Source: Spirogloea muscicola (lineage: Eukaryota; Streptophyta; Zygnematophyceae; Spirogloeales; Spirogloeaceae). Taken from it: a stretch of 14,390 bases of DNA. Below are positions 1-7,927 of this stretch, in pieces. The first letter of the stretch is position 1. The number at the start of each line of letters is the position of its first letter. The notes beneath the pieces were generated by a model, which searched no databases, had not been told where the DNA came from, and saw only the letters and a program-made list of their open reading frames with translations. The stretch covers positions 1 through 14,390 of the forward strand of contig WELB01000206.1 in NCBI GenBank assembly GCA_009602725.1, read 5' to 3'. Both the position numbers and the translations under genes were made by a program.

Positions 1-12
1 GGTTTAGGAGGG

Positions 13-27
13 GCGGCGGCGGCGGCG
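13..27. repeat. GGC trinucleotide microsatellite
   Basis: A short run of GGC units lies near the left edge of the window. It is low-complexity sequence of the kind common in GC-rich algal DNA. Bases 28-200 around it show no recognisable gene. Confidence 0.6.
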
Positions 28-215
28 CCCTCGACCTAGCGCGCCCGCGAAGAAAGAAAGAGGGGCCCAAGAGAAGTGGCCGGAAGAGAGAAGGCGCGCG
101 GGGCGCATGAATTGAAAGGGAGGCCAATTCAAGCCAATACATGGCCGGAAAGGAAGGACGAGAGAAACACTCTTCTAGTAGGGGCGATGGTGGCGCACTT
201 GGTAGAAGAAAGTGC

Positions 216-300
216 TCGCCCATTGAGAATAGGGGCTGGAACAACCAGCCCGAAAAAGAATGAACAGAGTACGAGAAGGGGGCCAGGGGAAGCGGTAGTA
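216..300 (+). repeat. Dispersed repeat, partial copy A-tail
   Basis: Contains CCATTGAGAATAGGGGCTGG, AAAGAATGAACAGA and AAGGGGGCCAG, in the order seen at 4123-4200. It lies beside LINE fragment A but in the opposite orientation, which argues that the repeat is not simply the 3' end of that LINE copy. Confidence 0.45.
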
Positions 301-329
301 ACAGAAACAAAGCTGCTACGAGACACTCA

Positions 330-572
330 GTAACCCCTGCTAAGCAGCCGCAGATCAGAGATGCTGGGCTCCTGGAAGTGGGTCCCCTGGCCAGAGCCAG
401 GGGCAGCAGCGAGGGCTCTGCCGGCACGAAGGTGCAGCGCCCGGGCCATGGACCTCTGCAGCGAGACGGCCAGGCGCATTCGATACACTTGCGCCAGCGA
501 CCCGGCTGCAGGGAAGTCAACCGGCTCCCCATGGAAGCGCCGGGCGATGGTGTGGCGGGCGAGCTGGGTGAG
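330..572 (-). mobile_element. LINE-type retrotransposon fragment A (C-terminal region of reverse transcriptase polyprotein)
   Basis: One minus-strand frame reads LTQLARHTIARRF and then RMRLAVSLQRSMARALHL without interruption (402-572). It resembles the extreme C-terminal part of LINE-type reverse transcriptase polyproteins seen in algae and other protists. In those proteins a 'RLARRAAxRRG'-like segment is followed by a 'W/M-RLSVALQRxNAR'-like helix. Fragment C at 3545-4060 carries the matching segments (LLQRLARQAI and RMWLSVSSQHSMAHTVHL), and fragment B is a third copy. The three copies support one another. No reverse transcriptase catalytic core is present, so this is a truncated relic. Sequence upstream of it on the minus strand (about 573-1090) could not be matched to anything. 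The family call rests on remembered pattern similarity, and the copy-to-copy match is seen directly. Confidence 0.6.
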
Positions 573-691
573 CTTGGTAGAGCTTCTCTGTCTATTCCCG
601 CCTGCCTCCTGGGACGAGGTAATTGCGCGCCCACAGAGAAGAGGGGCTTGCATAGGCCAACCCAAAAGGACAAAGTCCAAATAGCCAAGAA

Positions 692-711
692 GGTGCCGAA
701 AGGTGCCGAAG
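692..711. repeat. 10-bp tandem duplication
   Basis: The unit AGGTGCCGAA occurs twice head to tail. It is a local slippage duplication in non-coding sequence with no evident function. Confidence 0.7.
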
Positions 712-1089
712 TAGCTCTCATGTATCCTTTGGGAAGAAGCATCTCTCTTGCAGTCTCCTTCACGCTGACCACTGTCCTCCGATTCTTCCGCGAGGTAGCC
801 GACCTGCGCGTCGTTGACTTACGAGTCAGCGGGGGAAGCTTCCTTCTTCTTGCAGAGGCGGTGCATGTTGACGGCCTGTGGCTCGTAGCTGCTGATCAGA
901 GGTCCGTCACCTGCGGCTCAGCGTGACGTCCTCGCTGTTGAGCCCTCTTCTGCCCTTGAGAATGGTCTGCCATGCCCCTCCGGAACGAGGCCAACTACAC
1001 CTTCGCGCATCGACCCAGTCGCCATCACGCCTGGCGGCGGCCCACGTATCCGGCGTGGTCTCAAGAATAGACGGCTTTGACAGCAGCAA

Positions 1090-1440
1090 GCTGGTCCGGT
1101 ATTCATGAGGACAGCGTCGCCAACGGCGCCCGGGGTAAGGGTATCAAGTACGCCGACAATCAATCAAGTTTGGGGTTAGTTCCACTTGCAACAGTCCCGA
1201 ATTAGAGCATTTTAGATTCGTGGCTTGACATCCTGCAGCGGCTTGCAAGACCAGAGGTGCCGCAACCGCAGGGGCAGCTTAAGGAGTATCCACCGAGGAT
1301 ATGCTTTGGTCTTTCTAGCCCTTGTGTATGGTTCGCATGCTTCTTCCAGTGCGCTGCAGCAATTCGTGCTGCTTGGCTCGCATCAGCGTGCTGGGCCGTG
1401 CCTTAGCTGCCGCCTCAGGCAGCCAGGCTACCGGCTGCTA
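1090..1440 (+). mobile_element. LINE-type retrotransposon fragment B (decayed C-terminal region)
   Basis: A plus-strand frame reads GKGIKYADNQ, then LVPLATVPN, a TAG stop at 1203-1205, then LDSWLDILQRLARPE. This lines up segment by segment with fragment C (AKRAKYG, FVALAV, RWQDLLQRLARQAI). After a frame change, the stretch near 1335-1430 reads VRMLLPV and then GRALAAASGSQ, matching fragment A's YRMRLAV and GRALAAAPGSGQ. The order of the blocks is the one expected for the C-terminal end of a LINE polyprotein. An internal stop and at least one frameshift show that it is dead. The left boundary is uncertain: the open frame could extend back to about 1027, with a TAG near 1070. Confidence 0.55.
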
Positions 1441-1518
1441 GATGTCCCACTTGCAGATGTTGACTGAGGTTGTTGAGCAGTCATCCGTTATAGCCACTTG
1501 CTATGCTAAGCGATTTGC

Positions 1519-1600
1519 GTGTTCCAGCCCCTTCAAGCTGTCCAGTCCTCTGAGCTGGCCTGTCACAGCCATCGCCTCCTGTGAAAGAGCTTCTTCTCCC
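1519..1600 (-). repeat. Dispersed repeat, copy D
   Basis: On the minus strand this segment contains GGCGATGGCTGTGA, then GGCCAGCTCAGA, then TTGAAGGGGC. The same blocks in the same order occur on the plus strand at 4123-4200 and, more diverged, on the minus strand at 1749-1834. No coding potential was recognised. It could be the tail of a non-autonomous element or of the LINE whose remains surround it. Confidence 0.55.
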
Positions 1601-1748
1601 CTCCGCAGGTGCTTCATGCCATGTGCGTCGGCTGGCCGCAATCCAGGAAGCGCTCTCTTACCTTGATGGCGCCCTTCTGGACCAGTGCAGTCTGCCAACA
1701 GCAGTGACCCAGGCCAGCAGAGAGAGAACAGGACTTTCTCAGGAATGC

Positions 1749-1834
1749 CTTGACCCCTTCAACCCCTGGACCTTGTCCATCCTTTTTGGGCTGGCCTTGC
1801 ACTGCCACCGCCTCTTTGGTAAGAGCTTCTCTCC
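1749..1834 (-). repeat. Dispersed repeat, copy E
   Basis: A diverged second copy of the repeat at 1519-1600, in the same orientation and about 230 bp away. Shared blocks on the minus strand are GAGAAGCTCTT, GAGGCGGTGGC, AGGCCAGC and TTGAAGGGG. A further block, AAGGATGGACAA, resembles AAGAATGAACAG in the 4123-4200 copy. With the plus-strand half-copy at 1868-1898 it forms an imperfect inverted pair. Confidence 0.5.
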
Positions 1835-1867
1835 AGCAACCGCCTCCTATTGGAATAGCTCTCTGCT

Positions 1868-1898
1868 TCCATTGAGGGCAGTGGCTGTGAGAAGGCCA
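1868..1898 (+). repeat. Dispersed repeat, short inverted half-copy F
   Basis: The segment CCATTGAGGGCAGTGGCTGT followed by GAGAAGGCCA matches the start of the 4123-4200 repeat (AATTGAGGGCGATGGCTGTG) in the plus orientation. It lies opposite copy E, so the pair could fold back. Bases 1899-2286 downstream hold nothing I can identify. Confidence 0.4.
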
Positions 1899-2286
1899 AC
1901 ATTTAATTGGAGATGATCAGCCCTACATGAGTGTACCAGCACAGCAGAGTCGGAACCAGACAAGCACGTTCTCTCCTCAATAATTCTCCCTGCCACAGAA
2001 GAGTGAGATGAGGTCCAGGTCCAAATCCAAAGGTCCAGTGCACGTGGGGAAGAGATAAGAGACGCAACAGTCTCAGCCGGCTGCATTGAGGAGGTCAAAG
2101 CCCCTTCCATTTCGCAACCGCCACTAGGACATACTGGAAGGAGGTACGAAAGTACCATGCCAGGACCTCAGGCTGCAGGCTAGCGCATGCTCGTCTATCA
2201 AGGTGAAACGCCTGGATCTGCTGCAGCAGATAGAGAAATGCATGGTGTGCCTCAAGGCAAAGGAAAATTCATATTAAGCCAGCTGC

Positions 2287-3110
2287 TTAACTCTCCGTCA
2301 CTGTCCCTGTCGCTGTGCCTCTACCCCACGTGCCAGCTTCATCAGCCAATCTTGGGCTGTTTGTCAGATAAGTGGCTCCGATGTCAATCAGCCAATTGTC
2401 ATGTATTGACTTGACAATCTGTGCAGACAGATATGCATGTCCTCCATATGTCCTACGTCTACTCCCTCCGCTATAGCCCCCAAGTTGAAGAGCCCTTGTC
2501 TTAGGGCAGTCGTTGACGACATGACCAGATTGATGACAGTAGGCACAAATCTAAGAATGCATTGGGATTCCTTTCCAACCGCAAGCAGATTGCATATTTG
2601 TCTGCAACTACTGCCGTACTCCCTCTTGAATCGGCGTTTGAAAACCACTGGCTGCCTGTGCAGTTGAAGGCCAAGTGCCTAACAATGCGTACTCTACCTG
2701 GACTAGTCTAAACGAAGATCGTGTTCCATACTCTGTCTGGCCATCAGAGCTGCATTGAGATCAAGAAGTTGCCGTCGTTCCTCCAAGAAAAGAGCTCTCT
2801 TGCTCCTTGTGAAGGAGGCGAGCCAGCACATAGTCTACAGTCAAATCCGACCAAGTAACCACCTGGAAAGATTCTCGCTGAGCACTACACGCAGGTGGGA
2901 GCTCATGAGAATAGCAAGGACCTGGTGTTCTGCTAAGATCTCCTCTCCTCCTCAATATGTTGCAATTGTGGAGCCAGAGATTTCAATCTGTCCACAAACT
3001 CCAGAGGTAGCTCATTGTCCTCCTCTGCACACGCCCCAACATGACACTGTCGTAGTAAGCCCTGCCGGTCCGTCTGTTCTCGAACATGCTCTCTGAATAC
3101 AATCTAGCTA
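2287..3110 (-). pseudogene. Ty1/copia-type gag-protease relic
   Basis: Read on the minus strand, the segment shows in order: a Gag-like stretch (LPLEFVDRLKSLAPQLQHIE near 3016-2950); a stretch with a frame change and the text DLTVDYVLARLLHKEQ (about 2850-2800); a zinc knuckle; and a protease-like motif. The knuckle is CAYCHQSGHVVNDC (2506-2547), an exact C-x2-C-x4-H-x4-C pattern. The same frame runs on to WLIDIGAT (2371-2394), corresponding to copia WLLDSGAS/T, then GRGTATGTV, and stops at TAA 2287-2289. Gag 'LT-x-VLARLLHEE', the CCHC knuckle and DSGA are hallmark features of copia Gag-Pol N-termini. Several stops and frameshifts break the Gag part, so the copy is dead. In the protease motif the serine of DSG is replaced by isoleucine. 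No LTRs, reverse transcriptase or RNase H were found. Confidence 0.75.
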
Positions 3111-3131
3111 TCGAATCTGCTCAGATATAAT

Positions 3132-3323
3132 CTAGCTAGCCAGGGGCTTGCCGGGAATGCCAATTATGCCCTTGTCATGAATAGTAGCCACAAGCATCGG
3201 TGTGCCTACATCTTCTTCACTACTAAGCCGTTGATTACGGTGGGCTCTACGGCATGCCGTACACCTCTCAATTGTATTAGCTTCCTCATCTGTAAATTCA
3301 AGTGTGGCTCTACAGCATGCCAT
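3132..3323 (-). pseudogene. Probable copia pre-integrase / integrase zinc-finger fragment
   Basis: A 63-codon open stretch on the minus strand contains LEFTDEEANTIERCTACRRA, HRNQRLSSEE and IHDKGIIGIPGKPLAS. Copia elements have a 'C-x2-C-x-GKQ-x-R-x-PFPSS ... LELVH-x-D-x-x-GP' stretch at the GAG-pre-integrase / integrase junction. ERCTACRRAHRNQRLSSEE followed by TIHDKGIIGIP fits that layout. It lies 5' of the gag-protease relic in reading direction, the wrong order for one intact element, so it comes from another copy or a rearrangement. The C-x-A-C-x-R-A text is partly duplicated just upstream (plus 3241-3268 and 3304-3331). The family call is inference from a short match. Confidence 0.45.
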
Positions 3324-3331
3324 TCACCTTA
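3241..3331. repeat. Diverged direct duplication of about 21-27 bp
   Basis: GGCTCTACGGCATGCCGTAC near 3243 and GGCTCTACAGCATGCCATTC near 3306 are near copies about 63 bp apart. That distance is a multiple of three, so both copies sit in the same minus-strand frame, reading TACRRAH and MACCRAT. It is an in-frame internal duplication within the probable pre-integrase fragment. Confidence 0.6.
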
Positions 3332-3544
3332 GAAATGCAGCAAATCCGTGCTCTCGTACTTCTAAGTTGTTCAGTCCAGTACAAGACAGATTGGGGCCAT
3401 CAAAATAGAGATACATGGTACTAATCTTCAGCTCATTCGTTTTCTTCTTCTGTTCTCGTGAACATTGATTGATTACCAGTAGCGAGACGCCCAGTGGGAA
3501 GACGAAAGATACGGCTGCGAGTGCCTAGCTTGATTGGTGCTTAA

Positions 3545-4174
3545 AAGCAGCACCTGATCGAAGTTCTCCATGTACCTAGTCTGCTCACAACCAAGGGGCG
3601 ACGCATCATCGCGGACGTGGTAACTACCGACTTCGTTGACTCCGCGCATCCCACCAATTCGGCGACGGAAGCAGGGCACGCGGTTGGCAAGGCTGCTACT
3701 GCAAAAAGAGCAAAATATGGGATCACCCTTGCCGGTGCTGAATTTGTGGCGCTGGCGGTGACGTGCACGGGGCGTTTGGCAGTAGGTGGCAGGACCTCCT
3801 GCAGCGGCTTGCACGGCAGGCAATTGATCATCGGCAGGGAAAGCAAGGTGAGCTGCCCAGCTTCACATGCTGCCGTGTCGCTTGCCAACGTTTTCCGCAT
3901 GTGGCTGTCTGTCTCCTCCCAACATTCAATGGCTCACACAGTGCACTTGCGGGCATGCCGAGCCATAGCTGCTACATCTAGATGTCGTCGAGGTGCCTCT
4001 TTTTCAGCTGCAAGTTACTCCGACTTGCGGCTGTTACTCGGGGTTACAATTCTCCCATGCACCGTAGTCTCCTGCATGCTGAGTGTTCTGGCGCCTTTCG
4101 GCCCTTTGATGAGAAGACCCTTCCAATTGAGGGCGATGGCTGTGAAAGAAAGCTGTGGCCAGCTCAGATGAAAG
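3545..4174 (+). mobile_element. LINE-type retrotransposon fragment C (C-terminal region)
   Basis: The best-preserved of the three LINE relics. One plus-strand frame, open from 3545, reads RIIADVVTTDFVDSAHPTN, then ATAKRAKYG and AEFVALAV, and runs to about 3770. The neighbouring frame then takes over with RWQDLLQRLARQAI, and the first frame resumes with RMWLSVSSQHSMAHTVHL. The layout 'DVVVTDP ... A-x-x-x-KYG ... F-x-P-x-A-x-ETFG ... RLARRAA ... RLSVALQRxNAR' is typical of the C-terminal end of LINE-type polyproteins in algae and protists. Two frame changes show decay, although this frame stays open to the stop at 4172-4174. The last part (about 4060-4174) is unmatched. There is no reverse transcriptase or endonuclease catalytic core. 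Confidence 0.65.
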
Positions 4175-4200
4175 AATGAACAGATTTTGAAGGGGCCAGT
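4123..4200 (+). repeat. Dispersed repeat, copy C-tail
   Basis: Immediately after LINE fragment C. It contains AATTGAGGGCGATGGCTGTG, GGCCAGCTCAGA, AAAGAATGAACAGA and GAAGGGGCCAG. Copies D and E carry the same blocks on the other strand. A partial copy at 216-300 shares AAAGAATGAACAGA and then AAGGGGGCCAG at similar spacing. A short inverted echo follows at 4220-4240 (CTTTCACAGC against GGCTGTGAAAG), so the region could form a hairpin. Confidence 0.55.
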
Positions 4201-4289
4201 CAAGCGCTAAAGAGAAATCTCTTTCACAGCTCTTGCCCCTTCTTTCTTCCCTTTGGTCCTCAACTTCTCCTGCGTACTAGATTCCCCCC

Positions 4290-4319
4290 TTTAGTTGTGT
4301 TTTCTTTAGTTGTGTTTTT
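4290..4319. repeat. 15-bp tandem duplication in the CBR 5' flank
   Basis: Two adjacent copies of TTTAGTTGTGTTTTY form a pyrimidine-rich tract about 240 bp before the CBR start codon. It may be part of the promoter or only a local duplication. Confidence 0.6.
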
Positions 4320-4346
4320 CGCATGGCTTGCCCTCCCCTTTTCGTG

Positions 4347-4360
4347 GGGCCACGTGGCCC
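4347..4360. promoter_or_regulatory. Perfect 14-bp palindrome with G-box core upstream of CBR
   Basis: GGGCCACGTGGCCC is a perfect palindrome containing CACGTG, the core bound by plant bZIP and bHLH factors. It lies about 190 bp upstream of the first ATG of the reductase gene, where an algal promoter would be. CACGTG cores also occur near 2041 and 2328, outside any promoter, so the core alone is weak evidence. The symmetry extending beyond the core is what makes this site stand out. No TATA box was identified in 4250-4552. The rest of that stretch appears to be ordinary 5' flank or 5' UTR. Confidence 0.4.
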
Positions 4361-4552
4361 GTGACGCCCGCCCTCGTCAGCTGCTCTTCCACTGAAGAGA
4401 GCTGCCACAGGCCACCGGGTTTCCGACTCGAGCAGCCCGGCGTCTCCCGTCAGAAGAAGTGAGCTCTTCCCGTCGCTTCAGCTCGTTTGACACAGCCACT
4501 ACTTTACATTGGGAAAGCCAAACCTTTCCCACCTAGCCGACCAGCCGCCGTC

Positions 4553-7500
4553 ATGCGCGCCGCGGCGCGCCAGGTGGCGCGTCGCGCCGCCGTCGCCGCC
4601 GCTGCCGCCGCCNGGTGGTGGCGCGCTGGAGTGGCGCCGCCACGCCCTGCGTGGCGCGGGCGCGGCGCTGCTCGCCGCCTCTTGCGCGCAGGTAAGCCAG
4701 CCTGCTGCGGATCGTGCTCCACCGTCCTCCCGCGGGACCTCATCTCGAGCCTTGCACTCTCTTTTCTCTGTCTGTGGAATGCTTGCTGATCAGCGATTAG
4801 CACGGCCTGCAGTGCAGATTGTGCAAGCAATCCGACTCGGAAAGGATGACATGCATGCAGATCAAAGTGACCGGCCGCAGTGGCAGCTCAGAAAAGGCAT
4901 CGCGAAGCTAGCTAAGCGCGTAGTACTTACTGCCGCTTAATCGAGCAGTTGTTTCGATGTGTGGTGATCTCCATATGCAGCTGTCATTATGCGAGGAAGC
5001 TCAGCTGGAGAATGAGAAGGAGAAGACAGGTAAGTTACAAGGCTGCCCTCCCTACTGCAGCTTCGTCTGGTGCAGCATCAGCTGCACAGATGCCATGCTC
5101 CTTGTTAGCTGCCCTGTGAGGCCTGCACCTGTAGCTTCGGCTGACAAGGAGGTGAGCAAGTGATGACTTGCCTGAGCTCTAGTCACCCGCCTGAGCAGCT
5201 GCCAGCTGACGCGCTGCAGCGCTGGATCCCAAGGACTTTGTGAGGTTCAAGCTGAAAGAGGTTGAGGATGTCAATCACAATACGAAGAAGTTTCGGTGGG
5301 TCGCATGAACAGTCCCCTGAAATTTTCTGATGCTGGAAGCGCAAACCTGTACGATGCTCTGTCATATTGTGACTTTCAGTTGGATAATTGTGCTCAGCTT
5401 TTGCAATCAGCTCATTGTCACTTCAATTTAACAACATGAGTCCTGAGGCATGACACAATACTGACCTGGCTTTGCTAAGCATCTAGGCAAGTGTCAGCAT
5501 TTGTGAAAGCTCACCTTGACACTGTTTTTGAGCAGTTTCGAATTCGACCCCGACACAAAGCTTGGCTTAAATGTGGCCTCCTGCTTGATTACCAGGTCTC
5601 TCCAGCTCCACTACTTCCATAAATACACCAGCTTGCAAGCTCTGTCAGCACTCTAGAACATGCATTCAGCTTTTTGCTCCCACAAGTATTGCTGCACGCA
5701 GATTGCTAGCCACAGCATCAGCAGGTCTCCTTTGCTACATTGTCTCCCCTTGATATGAGGGCAGCAAGGACATTAAGTCATCTTGATAGTCTACATTGTC
5801 TTGAGCCACTAACCCGCTCATGTGCATTTCTAATTTGCAGAGCTCCTGTTGGTAAGGAAGGAGAAGAGGGGAAGCCTAAGTTTGTAATTCGTCCGTATGT
5901 TTCAAGAACCTAGTACTTTTGCAGGCGCTTACTCGGCATGGGTTTTATGCATGGTTCCGGCATGGTTCGGTGTCAGATAGTGGATGCCTAGAGTGTGACC
6001 TTGTTTAGTATACTTAACTGAAATGATTGCCAGCTAGTATCTGGTGCGTGTGATAGTCTTTAAAACTGTCTGACTCAAGACTTGTGATGGTTTCCTTCAC
6101 ACTTTTTGCTTCTGTTATAATATGATTCCGCTTGACGATCGCTGCAGGTATACCCCAATATCAGATCCAGACTCACAAGGTTACTTTGACCTTCTCATCA
6201 AGGTCTTCAGCCCAGCCTTTAGGAGAAAATATAATGTGTTGCACAGTTGCATGTTAACACCCCAAGCTGCCTTCCCTTCCTTGGCCATTCTGCTCATGTT
6301 CTTGGTACTTTTTCAGGTATATCCGCAAGGTGTGATGAGCAAGCACATTCACTCCTTGACTCCTGGTGATGAGCTGGAAGTGAAGGGACCCATTCCAAAG
6401 TTGTCGTATGAACCAAACATGAAGAAACAGATTGGCATGGCAAGCATATTCTATTCCACTCTCTGGGGGCCCTCCCTTCTCAGATGAACAATAGACCAAC
6501 TTTCAGTAAATTATAGTGATGCTGGATCTAATGTCGCGCAATGTCCTCAGAGCAATGGCATGTGCAGGAGGTCCGAAGTGAGTTCAGTCGCAGTGAATAG
6601 GCGAAGCATCTGGTCTCCTGGATGCACAATCGTGTCTGGTGCATGGCTCTCTGGCTGCACATTGTGGACGAGCAGTGATTTGACAAATGTAGGATGATTG
6701 TTGTTGAGCATCTTCAGGTGGCTGGTGGCACCGGTATAACTCCAATGCTCCAAATCATCGATGCCATTCTTAAAAATCCTGACGATCACACTCAGGTGAG
6801 TGCAGTAATGATGTGGACATGAGGCCTAGTTCAAATGTGCTGTATTCAGTGCATTGGAAGGCTTTCAAGGATCACTATCGTGTTTGCGAGTATGCTTCTT
6901 GACTAGGTGCACCTTGACTAGGTGCACCTTAACTGCACGTCGATAGACCTAGCAAAGTTGAAGGTGTGTGCCCTGGGTTTGCTTTGGATGGATCTTATTA
7001 AGCCTGACTGTGACAGGTATCTCTGGTCTTTTCGAATGTCACACCAGAAGACATCCTGCTCAAGGGCCAGCTGGATGCACGAGCTTTCAAGCACCCAAAC
7101 TTGAAGGTGAGAGATGGTGCCCTGTGTCTTCTTGAAGTTGGTCTTCAACTCCACAAGCCAAGGCTTGGAACTTGCACTCCTTACTTTCCTTTGCTTTAAT
7201 CCTTTGACAAAGTTTGGTATGGTACTATGGTGTGCAACATGTTTCCTAGGGCATGGCCACACCCCGTGATATAAGTGTGTATCTATCAAAATGGCGATGC
7301 ACAACTTGCTCTAGCAAGGGCACTGGCCTCAGAGGTGGCACCTCATCAAGATGCTTCAGGCAGCATCAATAAATGCTTCAGGTCGCTTCGATCAGTATGT
7401 GCCTTTTGATATGTCAGGTGTTTTATGTAGTGGATCATCCTGACGAAGATTGGCATGGAGGGCTAGGCCGCACAAATGCAGACATATTGAAGAAGGCCCT

Positions 7501-7927
7501 TCCTGCCCCCTCCGAGGATACCCTCATTTTGGTGAGGTCTCTCAGACCATGCATTGCATGCGCATACTTGCTTGAAACAATCATTGGCCTGGATATGGTT
7601 ACAATCAATCATGACAGTGTTGCTTTGACTAGAATATTGTGGTTGGTTATTGGCTGCTACTCTTTCATTCACCACATTATTTGAGTGCTCTTGGTATTTG
7701 TAGGTTTGTGGGCCTCCTGGCATGATGAACAACATATCTGGAGACAAGAATCCAGACAGGTCTCAAGGCGAAGTAAGAGTCTAACTCTTAGTCATCTTGA
7801 GTGTCTGTGCAATGCTTTGTTTGAAGATACAAGGAACTCAGACTGCCCAATCCGGACCCTCTGATTGCAGGTACAGGGCCTTCTTAAGGATCTTGGCTAT
7901 ACAAGGGATCAAGTATATAAATTCTAG
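4553..7927 (+). CDS. CBR2: NADH-cytochrome b5 reductase, mitochondrial type (12 exons)
   Basis: FAD enzyme that transfers electrons from NADH to cytochrome b5. Exons: 4553-4691, 4981-5029, 5220-5295, 5536-5595, 5841-5894, 6148-6202, 6317-6439, 6718-6795, 7017-7106, 7418-7531, 7704-7772, 7871-7927 (TAG). Splice phases agree at every junction from exon 2 on, giving about 320 residues; the Arabidopsis mitochondrial form has about 328. Motifs: FAD-binding RPYTPIS (125-131) and GVMS (149-152), NADH-binding GGTGITPM (188-195) and CGPPGMM (281-287), C-terminal [16 protein letters not shown] (63-74) matches the family's conserved entry to the FAD domain. 4553 is the first ATG and opens an Arg/Ala-rich, presequence-like stretch. 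A hydrophobic [12 protein letters not shown] follows, suggesting mitochondrial targeting and an anchor. The N at 4613 puts the two halves of exon 1 in different frames; all other exons are intact. Intron 7 is GC-AG. A paralogous ER reductase is less likely given the presequence-like start. Confidence 0.93.
4613..4613. other. Ambiguous base (N) that breaks the exon 1 frame
   Basis: The only N in the window falls exactly after 20 codons counted from the ATG at 4553, inside a GCC-rich run. Downstream of it, the frame that ends in phase 0 at the 4691/4692 donor, as exon 2 requires, is the frame obtained if the N is not counted. The N therefore looks like a placeholder for zero bases, or for a length of 0 modulo 3, and not for one real base. 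Confidence 0.8.
6203..6316 (+). other. Stop-free, length-3n intron (intron 6 of CBR)
   Basis: The intron is 114 nt with ends GTCTTC and TTTCAG. It contains no stop in the frame of exons 6 and 7, so retention would insert 38 residues and keep the protein in frame. The inserted text ends in a strongly hydrophobic stretch ([11 protein letters not shown]) and would fall inside the FAD domain just before VYPQGVMS. Homology clearly supports removal in the standard protein. Confidence 0.75.
6440..6717 (+). other. GC-AG intron (intron 7 of CBR)
   Basis: Exon 7 ends QIGM and exon 8 begins [10 protein letters not shown], both fixed by strong family conservation. The base pair after QIGM is GC (donor GCAAGC) and the intron ends CTTCAG. 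No GT near the boundary would keep both the conserved residues and the frame. This is therefore a U2-type GC-AG intron, with a donor matching GCAAGY. Confidence 0.85.
6901..6930. repeat. Perfect 15-bp tandem duplication in CBR intron 8
   Basis: GACTAGGTGCACCTT occurs twice, head to tail and without mismatch, inside the intron at 6796-7016. Perfect identity suggests a recent slippage event. Each unit contains the palindrome AGGTGCACCT. Confidence 0.85.

Noticed and set aside
907-1163. Minus-strand open frames of 60-81 codons as a gene
   Set aside because: No domain, no splice-consistent extension, and the region overlaps LINE fragment B on the other strand.
3541-3900. Minus-strand 119-codon open frame
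   Set aside because: The plus strand here has matches to two other LINE fragments, so the minus frame is a shadow.
4487-4940. Alternative starts of the reductase at 4487 or 4509
   Set aside because: Both begin with TTG, not ATG, which is not a credible nuclear start. The first ATG is at 4553.
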